From Bacilli bacterium (GTDB taxonomy: Bacteria > Bacillota_I > Bacilli_A > RF39 > UBA660): a stretch of DNA of 61,922 nt. Below, in pieces: positions 1 to 7,912 of this stretch. Each line of letters opens with the position of its first letter. Positions within the stretch are counted from its first letter, which is position 1. A program made the translations under genes and the position numbers. The DNA lies in assembly GCA_017519965.1 (NCBI GenBank), contig JAFWRK010000006.1, positions 1 through 61,922 on the forward strand. Direction: 5' to 3'. Under the pieces are notes generated by a model. That model saw only the letters and a program-made list of their open reading frames with translations, did no database searches and was not told where the DNA came from.

Positions 1-905
1 CCTGTATAGTATTGATCTGAAAAATCAGCTTCATGAGTAAAGTAATGTGTAGATACTTCTCTATTTGCTACTCTACTTAGTCTATATTCTAATACTTTCA
101 TTCTATCTTCTGTTAATGAATTATCATATAATCTATCTATTATTTCTCTATATGTACCTATTACTGTTGCTAAATAGTATAAAGACCTCATTCTTCCTTC
201 AACTTTTAAGCTTCTTACTCCTATATCCATTAAGTCTTTAATATGTCTTGCCATATTCAAATCTTTAGTTGCCATTGTAAAGTCTTTTGATTCATCTGAT
301 TCAAAGGCAAATCTACATACTTGAGCACATCCACCTCTATTAGCATCTCTATTTGTTACATAGTTAGATAAAGCACATCTTCCACTAAAACATGTACACA
401 TAGCGCCATGAATAAATACTTCTATATCTACTCCTGTTTTATCTATTATTTCTTTGATTTGTTCTTTGTTTAATTCTCTTGCAAGTACTACTCTATTGAT
501 ACCTTCTTCTTTAAAATATTCTACAGCTTTATAATTACAAGCTCCATTTTGAGTAGATAAATGAGCTTCAACTCTAGGATATTTATCTTTAATATGAGAA
601 ATTATGAATGGATCACTAACTATAAATGCATCTATTCCTGCATCTACAACTTGTTTTATATATTCATCTACTCCATCCATATCTTCATTATGGAATACTA
701 TATTTAATGTTAAATATACTCTTTTATTTAATTTATGTGCAAAGTCGCATGACTCTTTTATTTCTTCTATTGAAAAGTTTGTTGCATTAGCTCGTAAACT
801 ATATTGTTGTCCTCCAATATATACAGCATCTGCACCATATAATAGATTTACTTTTAATCTTTCTATATCTCCTGCTGGAGCTAATAATTCAATTCTCTTA
901 TCCAT
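1..905 (-). CDS. trhP2: Peptidase U32 family protein, TrhP2/YrrO-like tRNA hydroxylation protein (3' end outside window)
   Basis: The frame is open from an ATG at 905 to the window edge, giving about 301 residues of a protein that is about 420 residues in Bacillus. It begins MDKRIELLAPAGDIERLKV, the classic U32 N-terminus, and contains the U32 signature HGAMCTCFSGRC followed by a GGCAQVCR cysteine segment. U32 proteins of this type (B. subtilis YrrN/YrrO, E. coli TrhP) are needed for prephenate-dependent 5-hydroxylation of tRNA wobble uridine; the peptidase name is historical. The start overlaps the stop of the upstream U32 paralogue by 8 bp, so the two are translationally coupled. Together with trmR nearby this matches the Bacillus yrrM-yrrN-yrrO order. 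The assignment to the YrrO paralogue rests on length, order and the cysteine cluster. Confidence 0.9.
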   Translation of the reverse strand, partial: MDKRIELLAPAGDIERLKVNLLYGADAVYIGGQQYSLRANATNFSIEEIKESCDFAHKLNKRVYLTLNIVFHNEDMDGVDEYIKQVVDAGIDAFIVSDPFIISHIKDKYPRVEAHLSTQNGACNYKAVEYFKEEGINRVVLARELNKEQIKEIIDKTGVDIEVFIHGAMCTCFSGRCALSNYVTNRDANRGGCAQVCRFAFESDESKDFTMATKDLNMARHIKDLMDIGVRSLKVEGRMRSLYYLATVIGTYREIIDRLYDNSLTEDRMKVLEYRLSRVANREVSTHYFTHEADFSDQYYT

Positions 906-1758
906 TTTTCTTCACCTTATAAATAGTTTTTTTATAGAAGAAACTTGTAAAGTCTCCTAGTTTTTTATACTTTTCAATATATTCATTATTTACACATTTA
1001 TTATTAATATAGTCTTTTGTATCTTTTACTAATTCATAGAATGTATCTTTATCTATTCCATATTCTCTTAATACTATGTATGGACAATTACTTTCATATA
1101 AATCTTTTATTACTACTGTACCATTTACTAGTTTATCTAAGAAAAAACCTGTTCCATTATTATCTTCATTAAGAATATAATTATCTCCTGTTACTTTTTC
1201 TTTTACTGTAATACTGCCTTTACTTTCTTTACCTAAATCACTATAAAAATTAGATATTAGTTTTCTTTTAGAAAAGGCTACACTAGGTAATCCTATTACT
1301 TCTACTATTGAAGTAATTTTAGAATCTCTAATTATTTCTTTCATTTCTTCTAAAGTTATTTCTTTTCCAAGTAATGCATATTTTACATTTTTACTATAGT
1401 AATAATCACAAGTTTTAGAGTTATTTACCATATGAGTTGATGCCCATACTAGATCTGTTTTTAATTTTAGATCATTATGTATTTTTAAAACTGCTAAGTC
1501 ATAAAAAAAGATTCCAGCTATATCTAACTTATCTATTTCAATTAGTATACTCTCTAATGGTTTAATATCCTCATTCATAAAGTTCTTATTCATACTAATA
1601 AAGATTTCTAAGTTATTATTATCTTCTTTTATCTTTTTTATTTCTTCTAAAGTATAGTAATTAATACTTTGTACTGAAAAATCTTTAAGTGATAATATTA
1701 ATCCATCAACATTTTCATACATTTCTTTTTTAGTTATTGGTTCTATTAATATTTTCAT
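898..1758 (-). CDS. trhP1: Short U32 family protein, TrhP1/YrrN-like
   Basis: This 286-residue protein lies directly upstream of, and overlaps, the second U32 gene. It has a shortened TIM-barrel-like U32 core and lacks the cysteine signature of its partner, as expected for YrrN (about 309 residues), which works with YrrO in wobble-uridine hydroxylation. Recognisable segments are the N-terminal MKILIEPITKKEMYENVDG, a DIAGIFFYDLAVLKI strand-helix and LVWASTHMVNN. The start ATG follows GAGGTGTACT, a good ribosome-binding site. A TATAAT-like -10 on the minus strand (1779-1784) and the terminator just upstream suggest that the U32 pair can be transcribed apart from the genes before it. The function is inferred from family and gene order. 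Confidence 0.8.
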   Translation of the reverse strand: MKILIEPITKKEMYENVDGLILSLKDFSVQSINYYTLEEIKKIKEDNNNLEIFISMNKNFMNEDIKPLESILIEIDKLDIAGIFFYDLAVLKIHNDLKLKTDLVWASTHMVNNSKTCDYYYSKNVKYALLGKEITLEEMKEIIRDSKITSIVEVIGLPSVAFSKRKLISNFYSDLGKESKGSITVKEKVTGDNYILNEDNNGTGFFLDKLVNGTVVIKDLYESNCPYIVLREYGIDKDTFYELVKDTKDYINNKCVNNEYIEKYKKLGDFTSFFYKKTIYKVKKNG

Positions 1759-1795
1759 AGTACACCTCTTTCTTCCATATTATAATTCATTTATT

Positions 1796-1827
1796 AAAAA
1801 AAGAAAAGTAAACTAATAATAGTCTAC
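1796..1827 (-). terminator. Intrinsic terminator after the DUF3298-like gene
   Basis: An 8-bp stem with one G-U pair (arms 1808-1815 and 1820-1827, loop of 4) is followed on the minus strand by a T-rich run. The TAG stop of the gene at 1824 lies within the stem. Confidence 0.7.
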
Positions 1828-2570
1828 TCTGTTATTACAAATTCAAAGTGTGAATCATTAAAGTATTCTTCTTCTCCATATATTGATTTAAATTTAAATG
1901 GTTTAAATGCTACTAGTTTACCACCTTTAATTGCGTATTCTATGTCTTCTAAATAATTACTTATATCTCTATATTTTAAGAAACATTCATAATTACATTC
2001 TTCTTTTTCAATATAGCCTTCTTTTACTTCATCATTATAGTAATATTCAAATTGTTCTTTTATTTTTTCAGATACTTTATCTTCTGATGTTTTAAACATA
2101 TCGAATAGTTCTTCATCTTGTATAATTCTTTTGTTTTTTAAGTCTATATTAAATGCTTTAAATTTTACTACTGGTCCATATTCAGCATCTTCATTTAATA
2201 TATTTATGATTAATGATAAAAACTTACCACTAATATCATATTCATAAGATATTTGTATATTTTCTATATGTGAATATTTATTACAATAATTAACTATCTC
2301 ATTATTAATTGTTTGGATATTATTTGATTTTACATTTATATATGGAACCTCTATATTATTTTGATTATATCTAGTATATACTAAATATTCTTTTTTATCT
2401 TCTTTTAAATAATTATAGTTACTATAATATGATTTTACTATTACATAGAAAATAATGAATATTATTAATAATATAGATACTACTAGTAAAATAATTGGTT
2501 TGTTATTAGATTTTTTAATTATTTCTTTTTCTTCTAGATGTTTTTTCTTAGTATCAGTATTTATTATCAT
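1824..2570 (-). CDS. Membrane-anchored extracellular protein, DUF3298/RsiV-like C-terminal half
   Basis: This 248-residue protein has a lysine-rich cytoplasmic start (1-27), one strong transmembrane helix (about 28-48) and an extracellular domain. The segment SLIINILNEDAEYGP followed by FNIDLKNKRIIQDEELF resembles the DUF4163/DUF3298 pattern, in which a beta strand reads as NxDLKxGxxIxxxDLF. That domain occurs in RsiV, PdaC and related cell-surface proteins. I see no sigma factor next to it, so an anti-sigma role is not supported. It lies 8 bp downstream of the NlpC/P60 gene and is probably cotranscribed with it. Both genes interrupt the trmR-trhP order known from Bacillus. The family assignment is tentative. 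Confidence 0.6.
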   Translation of the reverse strand: MIINTDTKKKHLEEKEIIKKSNNKPIILLVVSILLIIFIIFYVIVKSYYSNYNYLKEDKKEYLVYTRYNQNNIEVPYINVKSNNIQTINNEIVNYCNKYSHIENIQISYEYDISGKFLSLIINILNEDAEYGPVVKFKAFNIDLKNKRIIQDEELFDMFKTSEDKVSEKIKEQFEYYYNDEVKEGYIEKEECNYECFLKYRDISNYLEDIEYAIKGGKLVAFKPFKFKSIYGEEEYFNDSHFEFVITE

Positions 2571-2578
2571 AGTACCTC

Positions 2579-3424
2579 CTAGTTAACTCCATTTATTCTC
2601 ATTATTCCATATATAGTATTACTACTTCCTCCAGCAGTTTTATAATTTCTATCTCTTACTACTCCTCTTCTTGAATTAGCAGCATGTATTAATTCATTTC
2701 CATTTCCAGTAAGAATTCCTACATGTCCACTATACATTATTAAGTCTCCTGCTCTTATATCGTTAGGGCTTACTAATGTATAGGTACTTCTAGCTGCCCA
2801 CATTGATGATGTAGTTCTACTTAATCTTATTCCAAAATGTTTATATACTCCTTGTACAAATCCACTGCAATCTGTTCCTGAATATGGTACTTCTCCATTC
2901 CAACTACCACCATATACATATCTTTGTCCTACAAATGATGCTGCATAGTTTACTATACTTTGTCCTGTTGCGCTACCATTACCTGGAGTAATAGTTCCTG
3001 AATTATTTTTAGTTTCTTCTTTTTTTATTATTAATGTTCTTTTTCCATCATATTTATCTATATATTTTGTTGTTTGTGATTGCTGTATTTCATTTAAATA
3101 CTGTGCTTCTTTCCAACATGCTGATAAATTAAATGACTCATTATCTGGTAATAAATTCATTACTATATTTATAAACATAGGTATAAAGAAAATAATAATA
3201 GCTGCTTTAAATCTATTAAAGAATTTTCTCATACCATTCTTTTCATCTGGATTAATTATTAATTTAATTAATTGATATGAAAGTGTTATTAAAAGAATAA
3301 TTGGTACTATAATTTGAAAAAGAAAGAATATTTTTCTTACTACATCTATAATATTTACTATTATTCCATCATTACAACAACTTCCTAAATTACTATTACA
3401 ACTTAATATATCTATGTATTTCAT
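2579..3424 (-). CDS. Membrane-tethered NlpC/P60 cell-wall hydrolase
   Basis: This 281-residue protein has two parts. Residues 1-95 hold two transmembrane helices (about 30-56 and 72-92), a cysteine-rich start (CNSNLGSCCND) and a basic loop PDEKNGMRKFFNRFK, giving a two-helix VirB2/TrbC-like outline. After a spacer rich in K, T, N and G, residues 155-281 form an NlpC/P60 domain with catalytic Cys in GTDCSGFVQGVYKHFG (C186), His in SGHVGILTG (H234) and a second His in LIHAANSRRG (H247). Such enzymes cleave peptide bonds in peptidoglycan stems. A cell-wall hydrolase carried on a pilin-like two-helix anchor is unusual. It is likely cotranscribed with the downstream gene at 1824. Confidence 0.88.
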   Translation of the reverse strand: MKYIDILSCNSNLGSCCNDGIIVNIIDVVRKIFFLFQIIVPIILLITLSYQLIKLIINPDEKNGMRKFFNRFKAAIIIFFIPMFINIVMNLLPDNESFNLSACWKEAQYLNEIQQSQTTKYIDKYDGKRTLIIKKEETKNNSGTITPGNGSATGQSIVNYAASFVGQRYVYGGSWNGEVPYSGTDCSGFVQGVYKHFGIRLSRTTSSMWAARSTYTLVSPNDIRAGDLIMYSGHVGILTGNGNELIHAANSRRGVVRDRNYKTAGGSSNTIYGIMRINGVN

Positions 3425-3511
3425 ATACTACCTGCCATTTCTATAGATATAATTTACTTTATATTTTAATATCTTTCAAGTTTTTTTAAGATAAAAAAAG
3501 AAATTAGTTAT

Positions 3512-4117
3512 CTAACCTCTTTTTCTAATACTAATTGCTAAGCCATCTCCTATATTTTTATATATAGTTTCAAAGTCTTTATTATTATCTAAATACTTTT
3601 TATAATCCTTTATTTTTCTTACAAGTTGTCTTAAATTTCTACTTTCTATTTCTTCTTCTTTCTTATCTATTAATCCGTGGAATTTCATATTATCTGTAAT
3701 AATAACTCCATTTTTAGATAAGTTCTTTTTATATTTTTCAAAAAACTTAATATTTTGAGCCTTAGCTGCATCTATAAATATTAGATCAAATTCGCCTTCT
3801 ATTTTTACATCTAAAGCATCATTATATATTAATTCTATTCTATCTTCTAATTTGGCTCTTTTTACATTTTTAATAGCTTCTAAATATCTCTTCTCATCTC
3901 GCTCTATTGTTGTTACATTTACTTTATCATCTGTATATGCCATTAATATAGAAGAATATCCTATAGCTGTTCCTATTTCTAATATATTTTTTATATGATT
4001 TTTCATACAAAATGCTGTTAAATATGATATACCTTCATCACTCATGATAGGTACATTATTTTCTTCTGCATAAATCTTCATCGACTTAACTAAATCATTG
4101 TTTATTGTCATTCCCAT
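3512..4117 (-). CDS. trmR: Class I SAM-dependent O-methyltransferase, TrmR-like (tRNA 5-hydroxyuridine methyltransferase)
   Basis: This 201-residue protein has the SAM-binding motif ILEIGTAIGYSSILMA, an acidic strand-2 end (VTTIERDE) and the metal/substrate segment DLIFIDAAKAQ, typical of the small YrrM/CCoAOMT-like O-methyltransferases. In B. subtilis the orthologue TrmR methylates 5-hydroxyuridine at the tRNA wobble position, acting after the TrhP proteins. Here it sits in the Bacillus order mltG-trmR, with trhP1 and trhP2 farther downstream. The start overlaps the mltG stop by 10 bp. The family is certain. The tRNA substrate follows from gene order and the established Bacillus pathway. Confidence 0.88.
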   Translation of the reverse strand: MGMTINNDLVKSMKIYAEENNVPIMSDEGISYLTAFCMKNHIKNILEIGTAIGYSSILMAYTDDKVNVTTIERDEKRYLEAIKNVKRAKLEDRIELIYNDALDVKIEGEFDLIFIDAAKAQNIKFFEKYKKNLSKNGVIITDNMKFHGLIDKKEEEIESRNLRQLVRKIKDYKKYLDNNKDFETIYKNIGDGLAISIRKRG

Positions 4118-5178
4118 TCACCCTTGCTTTTTAATTCTGATATTACTTTGTTTTGTTCTTGTGCTGTCTTAGAAAAATATACTGTTCCATGCTTGTCTGC
4201 TACAAAGTAGTAATAATCATTATTAATTGGGTTTACTGCTGCTTCTATGCTTTCTTTTGATGGATTACAGATTGGTCCTACTGGTAATCCTGCTTTACTA
4301 GTTGGTCTAGTATTATAAGGATTAATTGTATTATATTGTTCTAATGTCAATTTTTCTGTCATTGGTAGTTGTAATGCATAATATGTAGTTACATCACTAC
4401 CTAGTGATATACCAGTTTTAATTCTATTATTAAATACCCCTACTATATTCTTTCTATCTTCTAGTTTTTTACCTTCTAGTTCTGCCATAGACGCCATAGT
4501 AAGGTAGTTATGAACAGAACTATTTTCTAAAATACTTTTATAGTTATTTAAATTTTTTTCTTCTTCATCTAATAGTGTTTCTATTATCTTTTTTACATCC
4601 ACATCTTTATTAAAAAAGTATGTATCAGGTGCTAGATATCCTTCTAATGGATAATATATATCTTTATTTAAAATATCTGATGTTAAAAACCAATAATCAT
4701 TTATTAACTCATTTAAATATGTTTTATCATTAATAATCTCTATTATTTCATCTTCTGAATAAGAAGTATTATTGGCAATTAGTTTTACATAATCAGTGAT
4801 TCTTTTGCCTTCTTTAAAAGTTAGTACTAAGGCATCTGGATCATAGGTACTACCTTTTTCTAAAGAAGTTACTATATCAGCTAAAGACATACTCTTTGTT
4901 AATTTATAAGTAGAAGCCTTTAGTGAATTATGATTAAAAAATCTTGTATATAAAGAAAAATATAATTCACTTTTAATTAAATCTTTTTCTTTTAGAATAC
5001 TTCCTATTTTTTTAGTTGTTGTTCCTTGTGGAATAACTACTTCTATTACATTTTCATCATTTTTATCGACAGGAGTAGAAAAATATATAAATACTCCTCC
5101 TATTGTTAATAAAATAATACCTAAGAAACCTACTAATACTACGAAGAATAATGGTTTAGGTTTTCTTTTTACTGCCAC
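4108..5178 (-). CDS. mltG: Endolytic murein transglycosylase MltG (YceG-like)
   Basis: This 356-residue protein has one N-terminal transmembrane helix (about 10-33), a LysM-like region (IPQGTTTKKIGSILKE) and the YceG catalytic domain. The signature is TMASMAELEGKKLEDR, containing the conserved catalytic Glu (E233 or E235 by alignment), followed by the typical FNNRIKTGISLGSDVTTYYAL, NTRPTSKAGLPVGPICNP and YYYFVADKHGTVYFS segments. MltG cuts nascent glycan strands and sets their length next to the divisome or elongasome. The gene lies between yrzB (25-bp gap) and trmR (10-bp overlap), the same place as B. subtilis yrrL. Length and motifs are complete. Confidence 0.95.
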   Translation of the reverse strand: MAVKRKPKPLFFVVLVGFLGIILLTIGGVFIYFSTPVDKNDENVIEVVIPQGTTTKKIGSILKEKDLIKSELYFSLYTRFFNHNSLKASTYKLTKSMSLADIVTSLEKGSTYDPDALVLTFKEGKRITDYVKLIANNTSYSEDEIIEIINDKTYLNELINDYWFLTSDILNKDIYYPLEGYLAPDTYFFNKDVDVKKIIETLLDEEEKNLNNYKSILENSSVHNYLTMASMAELEGKKLEDRKNIVGVFNNRIKTGISLGSDVTTYYALQLPMTEKLTLEQYNTINPYNTRPTSKAGLPVGPICNPSKESIEAAVNPINNDYYYFVADKHGTVYFSKTAQEQNKVISELKSKGEWE

Positions 5179-5203
5179 TTAGTACCTCCATAAAAAATAA
5201 GAG

Positions 5204-5500
5204 CTATTGCTCATTATTTTCTTTATTCTTTTTGTTTTTTACTTCTTCTTGTAATGTTTCTAATATAGTTTCAATAACTTTCCATTCTTTTTCTGTTTCT
5301 ATTGCTTCTAATTTACTCTTAGGATCATTTGGATCATATATAGAAGCATATACTTCGATATTTCCAGTAACTTCATCCACTTTATTATCAGTATAAACTA
5401 TATAGTTTTTATTTGTTTCTTCACTTTCGAATGTAAATAATACATCATATACTACTTCATTTCCATTTTCATCTAACATTGTAAATGCATTTTTTTTCAT
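5204..5500 (-). CDS. DUF1292 family protein (YrzB-like)
   Basis: This 98-residue acidic protein begins MKKNAFTMLDENGNEVVYDVLFTFES and continues NYIVYTDN and VYASIYDP, the usual DUF1292 pattern. The function is unknown across the family. It is almost always encoded between ruvX and mltG in Firmicutes, as here: 1 bp separates it from ruvX and 25 bp from mltG. The C-terminal tail is rich in Lys, Asn and Glu and probably disordered. The start has a clear upstream ribosome-binding site (AAGGAAGAT). Confidence 0.9.
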   Translation of the reverse strand: MKKNAFTMLDENGNEVVYDVLFTFESEETNKNYIVYTDNKVDEVTGNIEVYASIYDPNDPKSKLEAIETEKEWKVIETILETLQEEVKNKKNKENNEQ

Positions 5501-5501
5501 A

Positions 5502-5918
5502 TTATCTTCCTTTCTGATCTAAATATGTTTGCAAAATTATTGTAGCCGCTACTGCATCTACTACTTTTTTCCTATCTTTTCTTGAAACATTGCCACTTAT
5601 TAACATATCTGTTGCTGATTTTGTTGTTAATCTTTCATCCTGAAGATAAACAGGTATATTAACTAATTTCTCTAGTTTCTCTTTGAATTCAATACTTAGT
5701 TGTCCTTTAGGCCCAACAGTATTATTCATATTTTTAGGATATCCTAGTACAATAGCTTCTATTTCTAATTCATCTACTATTTCTTTTACTTCATTTAATA
5801 ATTTATCATACTCTTCATTGTGTCTTATTACTTTATAACTTGATGCGATTAGTCCACTAGAATCACTTTTTGATATTCCTAGTGTTCTACTACCTAAATC
5901 TAATCCTAAATATCTCAT
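5502..5918 (-). CDS. ruvX: Holliday junction resolvase-like / pre-16S rRNA nuclease RuvX (YqgF)
   Basis: This 138-residue RNase H-fold protein opens with YLGLDLGSRTLGISKSDS, carrying the first catalytic Asp, and has LGYPKNMNNTVGPK, VYLQDERLTTKSA and KKVVDAVAATIILQTYL with the C-terminal acidic motif. YqgF family members process the 5' end of pre-16S rRNA, and a role in recombination has also been proposed. The ATG overlaps the ireB stop by one base (TAATG), so translation is coupled. The context matches B. subtilis yrrK. Confidence 0.95.
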   Translation of the reverse strand: MRYLGLDLGSRTLGISKSDSSGLIASSYKVIRHNEEYDKLLNEVKEIVDELEIEAIVLGYPKNMNNTVGPKGQLSIEFKEKLEKLVNIPVYLQDERLTTKSATDMLISGNVSRKDRKKVVDAVAATIILQTYLDQKGR

Positions 5919-6169
5919 TATTTATTTTTCCTAAATTCTTGTAGTAATATTTCCACAACTTTTGCACGATCTACTTCTTGTATTTTACTTCTTGCATTCT
6001 TATAACTAGAAATGTATCCTGGGTCTCCACTTATCAAGTATCCAACAATTTGATTAACAGGATTATATCCTCTTTCTTCTAATGCACTATAGACTTCATC
6101 TAGAGTTTTTCTAGTTTCAGCTGCATCCATCTCTTCAAAATTAAATAATGTTGTATTCTCTTGTGCCAT
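5918..6169 (-). CDS. ireB: IreB family regulatory protein (UPF0297, YrzL-like)
   Basis: The protein is best read from the ATG at 6169 (83 residues, starting MAQENTTLFNF), because GAGGTGTATAAG precedes it; the frame stays open 12 codons farther upstream. It contains the hallmark segment DEVYSALEERGYNPVNQIVGYLISGDPGYI, typical of the whole family. IreB in Enterococcus is a phosphorylated substrate of the PASTA kinase IreK and influences cephalosporin resistance; YrzL of Bacillus is the orthologue. It is the first gene of the operon. A TATAAT-like -10 sits just upstream on the minus strand, but no good -35 is visible. The loss of the usual alaS neighbour is noted. Confidence 0.93.
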   Translation of the reverse strand: MAQENTTLFNFEEMDAAETRKTLDEVYSALEERGYNPVNQIVGYLISGDPGYISSYKNARSKIQEVDRAKVVEILLQEFRKNK

Positions 6170-6234
6170 CTTATACACCTCACAATTATATTTTAATTTT
6201 ATCAAATAAATAATTTAATTACAACCTTTTAAGG

Positions 6235-7386
6235 TTATGCTGTATAAATAAATGCCATATATCCAACGAATATTATGTAGATAGCTGTTATTATCCAACC
6301 ATTTACTTTTTCAAATGTTGTACTCTTATTATCAATACCTAAAGCCATTGTTGATAATACTCCTCCGATTAATCCACCTATATGGCAGGCATTATCAATT
6401 CCAGGAACTATAAAACCTATTCCTAAGTTTAATACTATTAAAGGAATTATTTGACTTTTAACTACATTTCCTAAATATACTCTATAATGATATCCAAAAT
6501 ATAGCATAGATCCTAAGATACCAAAAATTGCTCCAGAAGCACCTACAGAAGCTGTGTTACCAGCAAAAGTCATTGATAATAGTGCTCCTGCTAGTCCACT
6601 TAGAATATATATAAATAAGAATTTTATTTTTCCTAAGAAACTCTCCATTTGACTTCCAACTACATATAGTGAATAACAATTAAGTAAGACATGTGTAATA
6701 GATGCATGTGCAAACATACTTGTAAATAATCTATATACTTGTCCATTTCTTATATAAGGTCCATACATAGCCATAATTCCGTTTACATTACTTAATTGAC
6801 CAAAAATGTATGGTATGAAGAAGAAAAATAAGTTTATTGAAATTAAAATATAAGTAATCATTGGAAACTTCATTTTAAAAGTCTTTTCTACTTTTTTAGC
6901 ATCTTCTTGATTATGTTTATTTATATCCTTAGTAATCTTCATAAATAGAGCCTCTCCTTTTTCTTCATAAGTTATTTTCTTATCTAAATCTGGAAAAACT
7001 CTTTTTAATAAGTCACTTGTTTTAATATCTTTTTCATTAGTAACATTCACATACATAAGATTAGGATTACTAATGTCATCTAATTTTACATTTTCTCCTA
7101 AATCTAAAAATATACTCAAAACATTTATATTAAATGATAGTGTTTTTCTTTTTATTTTAGATAGAATCTTTTTAGTTTTAAATGTATCGAAATCAAATTG
7201 CTCATTATTGTGAATATAATTAGATACTATACGTATTACTTTACAATCTTCTTGTAAGTTTTCTAACCATATTTCATTTTCTACTCCTTGTAGAATTATA
7301 GGATTATAATTCTTTTCAGTTATAAAATAATGAAGTAATTTCATTGCTAAAAGATTCTTATCGTCAAGCATTACTTCTGGTTCCAT
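6235..7386 (-). CDS. Rhomboid family intramembrane serine protease with N-terminal cytosolic domain
   Basis: The 383-residue protein has a soluble N-terminal domain of about 175 residues and then six or seven membrane helices. Catalytic features are present: HxxxN-type HVLLN (N236), the nucleophile in GASGAIFG (S284) and the base His in CHIGGLIGG (H335). Rhomboids cleave transmembrane substrates inside the membrane. The soluble domain followed by a rhomboid core recalls B. subtilis GluP/YqgP, but the C-terminal TPR region of that protein is absent. The start ATG follows CGAGGAGGAATTT. The substrate is unknown. Confidence 0.93.
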   Translation of the reverse strand: MEPEVMLDDKNLLAMKLLHYFITEKNYNPIILQGVENEIWLENLQEDCKVIRIVSNYIHNNEQFDFDTFKTKKILSKIKRKTLSFNINVLSIFLDLGENVKLDDISNPNLMYVNVTNEKDIKTSDLLKRVFPDLDKKITYEEKGEALFMKITKDINKHNQEDAKKVEKTFKMKFPMITYILISINLFFFFIPYIFGQLSNVNGIMAMYGPYIRNGQVYRLFTSMFAHASITHVLLNCYSLYVVGSQMESFLGKIKFLFIYILSGLAGALLSMTFAGNTASVGASGAIFGILGSMLYFGYHYRVYLGNVVKSQIIPLIVLNLGIGFIVPGIDNACHIGGLIGGVLSTMALGIDNKSTTFEKVNGWIITAIYIIFVGYMAFIYTA

Positions 7387-7453
7387 AAATTCCTCCTCGA
7401 ATTACTAATATTATTATATTATAAATCATAAAATAAAAAAAGAGGTGATATAT

Positions 7454-7912
7454 TTGTTTAAAAAATTATTAATTTTTATTTTATGTACATCTATTTGGTT
7501 TGTTACTCTATTACTACCTATTGATTATAGTTATTATAGTAAATTAATACTACCTAGTTTTGCTCCAAGTAATGGATTCTATTCAATTGCTTGGACTATT
7601 AATTATATACTCCTAGGGTATAGTATGTACAGTATTTTTTCAAATTATAAGTTTAATAATATACCTAAATCATATAGATTATCTTTATTAATAAATTATT
7701 TATTTAATCAAAGTTTTGTAATTGTATTTTTCATATTAAAAAGTTCTTTTTTAGGTTTTGTATCTTGTGTAGGCACTTTTGTATCTAGTGTATTCTTATA
7801 TCAAGAATCATTACAATTAAATAAAAAAAGCACACTAGTATTAAGACTATATGTACTTTTTAATGTTTTTGCTACAATTCTTTCTTTAGCTATTTATCTA
7901 TTAAATGGCTAA
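7454..7912 (+). CDS. TspO/MBR-related membrane protein
   Basis: This is a five-helix membrane protein of about 152 residues. The family hallmark is the loop between the first and second helix, [30 protein letters not shown], here split as [15 protein letters not shown] and [13 protein letters not shown]; compare the TspO pattern KPSFxPPxxxFxxxWTxLYxLMG. The later conserved Trp and Asn positions are weaker, so it is a diverged member. TspO proteins bind porphyrins and other hydrophobic ligands. The start is taken as TTG at 7454, because AGAGGTG at 7441-7447 is the ribosome-binding site and would overlap a GTG start at 7445; the same AGAGGTGAT leader is used at 36074. It converges on the kinase gene, with 4 bp of overlap. 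Confidence 0.75.
   Translation: MFKKLLIFILCTSIWFVTLLLPIDYSYYSKLILPSFAPSNGFYSIAWTINYILLGYSMYSIFSNYKFNNIPKSYRLSLLINYLFNQSFVIVFFILKSSFLGFVSCVGTFVSSVFLYQESLQLNKKSTLVLRLYVLFNVFATILSLAIYLLNG

Noticed and set aside
604..960. Many antisense frames (e.g. 604-960, 8082-8381, 14631-14909, 22403-22654, 54908-55324)
   Set aside because: They run opposite to strongly conserved genes, lack ribosome-binding sites and have low-complexity Leu/Ser/Phe composition expected from antisense of AT-rich coding DNA.
1824..2570. RsiV-type anti-sigma factor
   Set aside because: Although the C-terminal domain looks DUF3298-like, no sigma-binding N-terminal motif or neighbouring ECF sigma gene is present.
6223..6236. 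Terminator from the palindrome AACCTTTTAAGGTT after the rhomboid gene
   Set aside because: The stem is short and no T run follows on the minus strand.
7441..7453. GTG start at 7445 for the TspO-like gene
   Set aside because: It lies inside AGAGGTG, the only ribosome-binding site; the TTG at 7454 has correct spacing.
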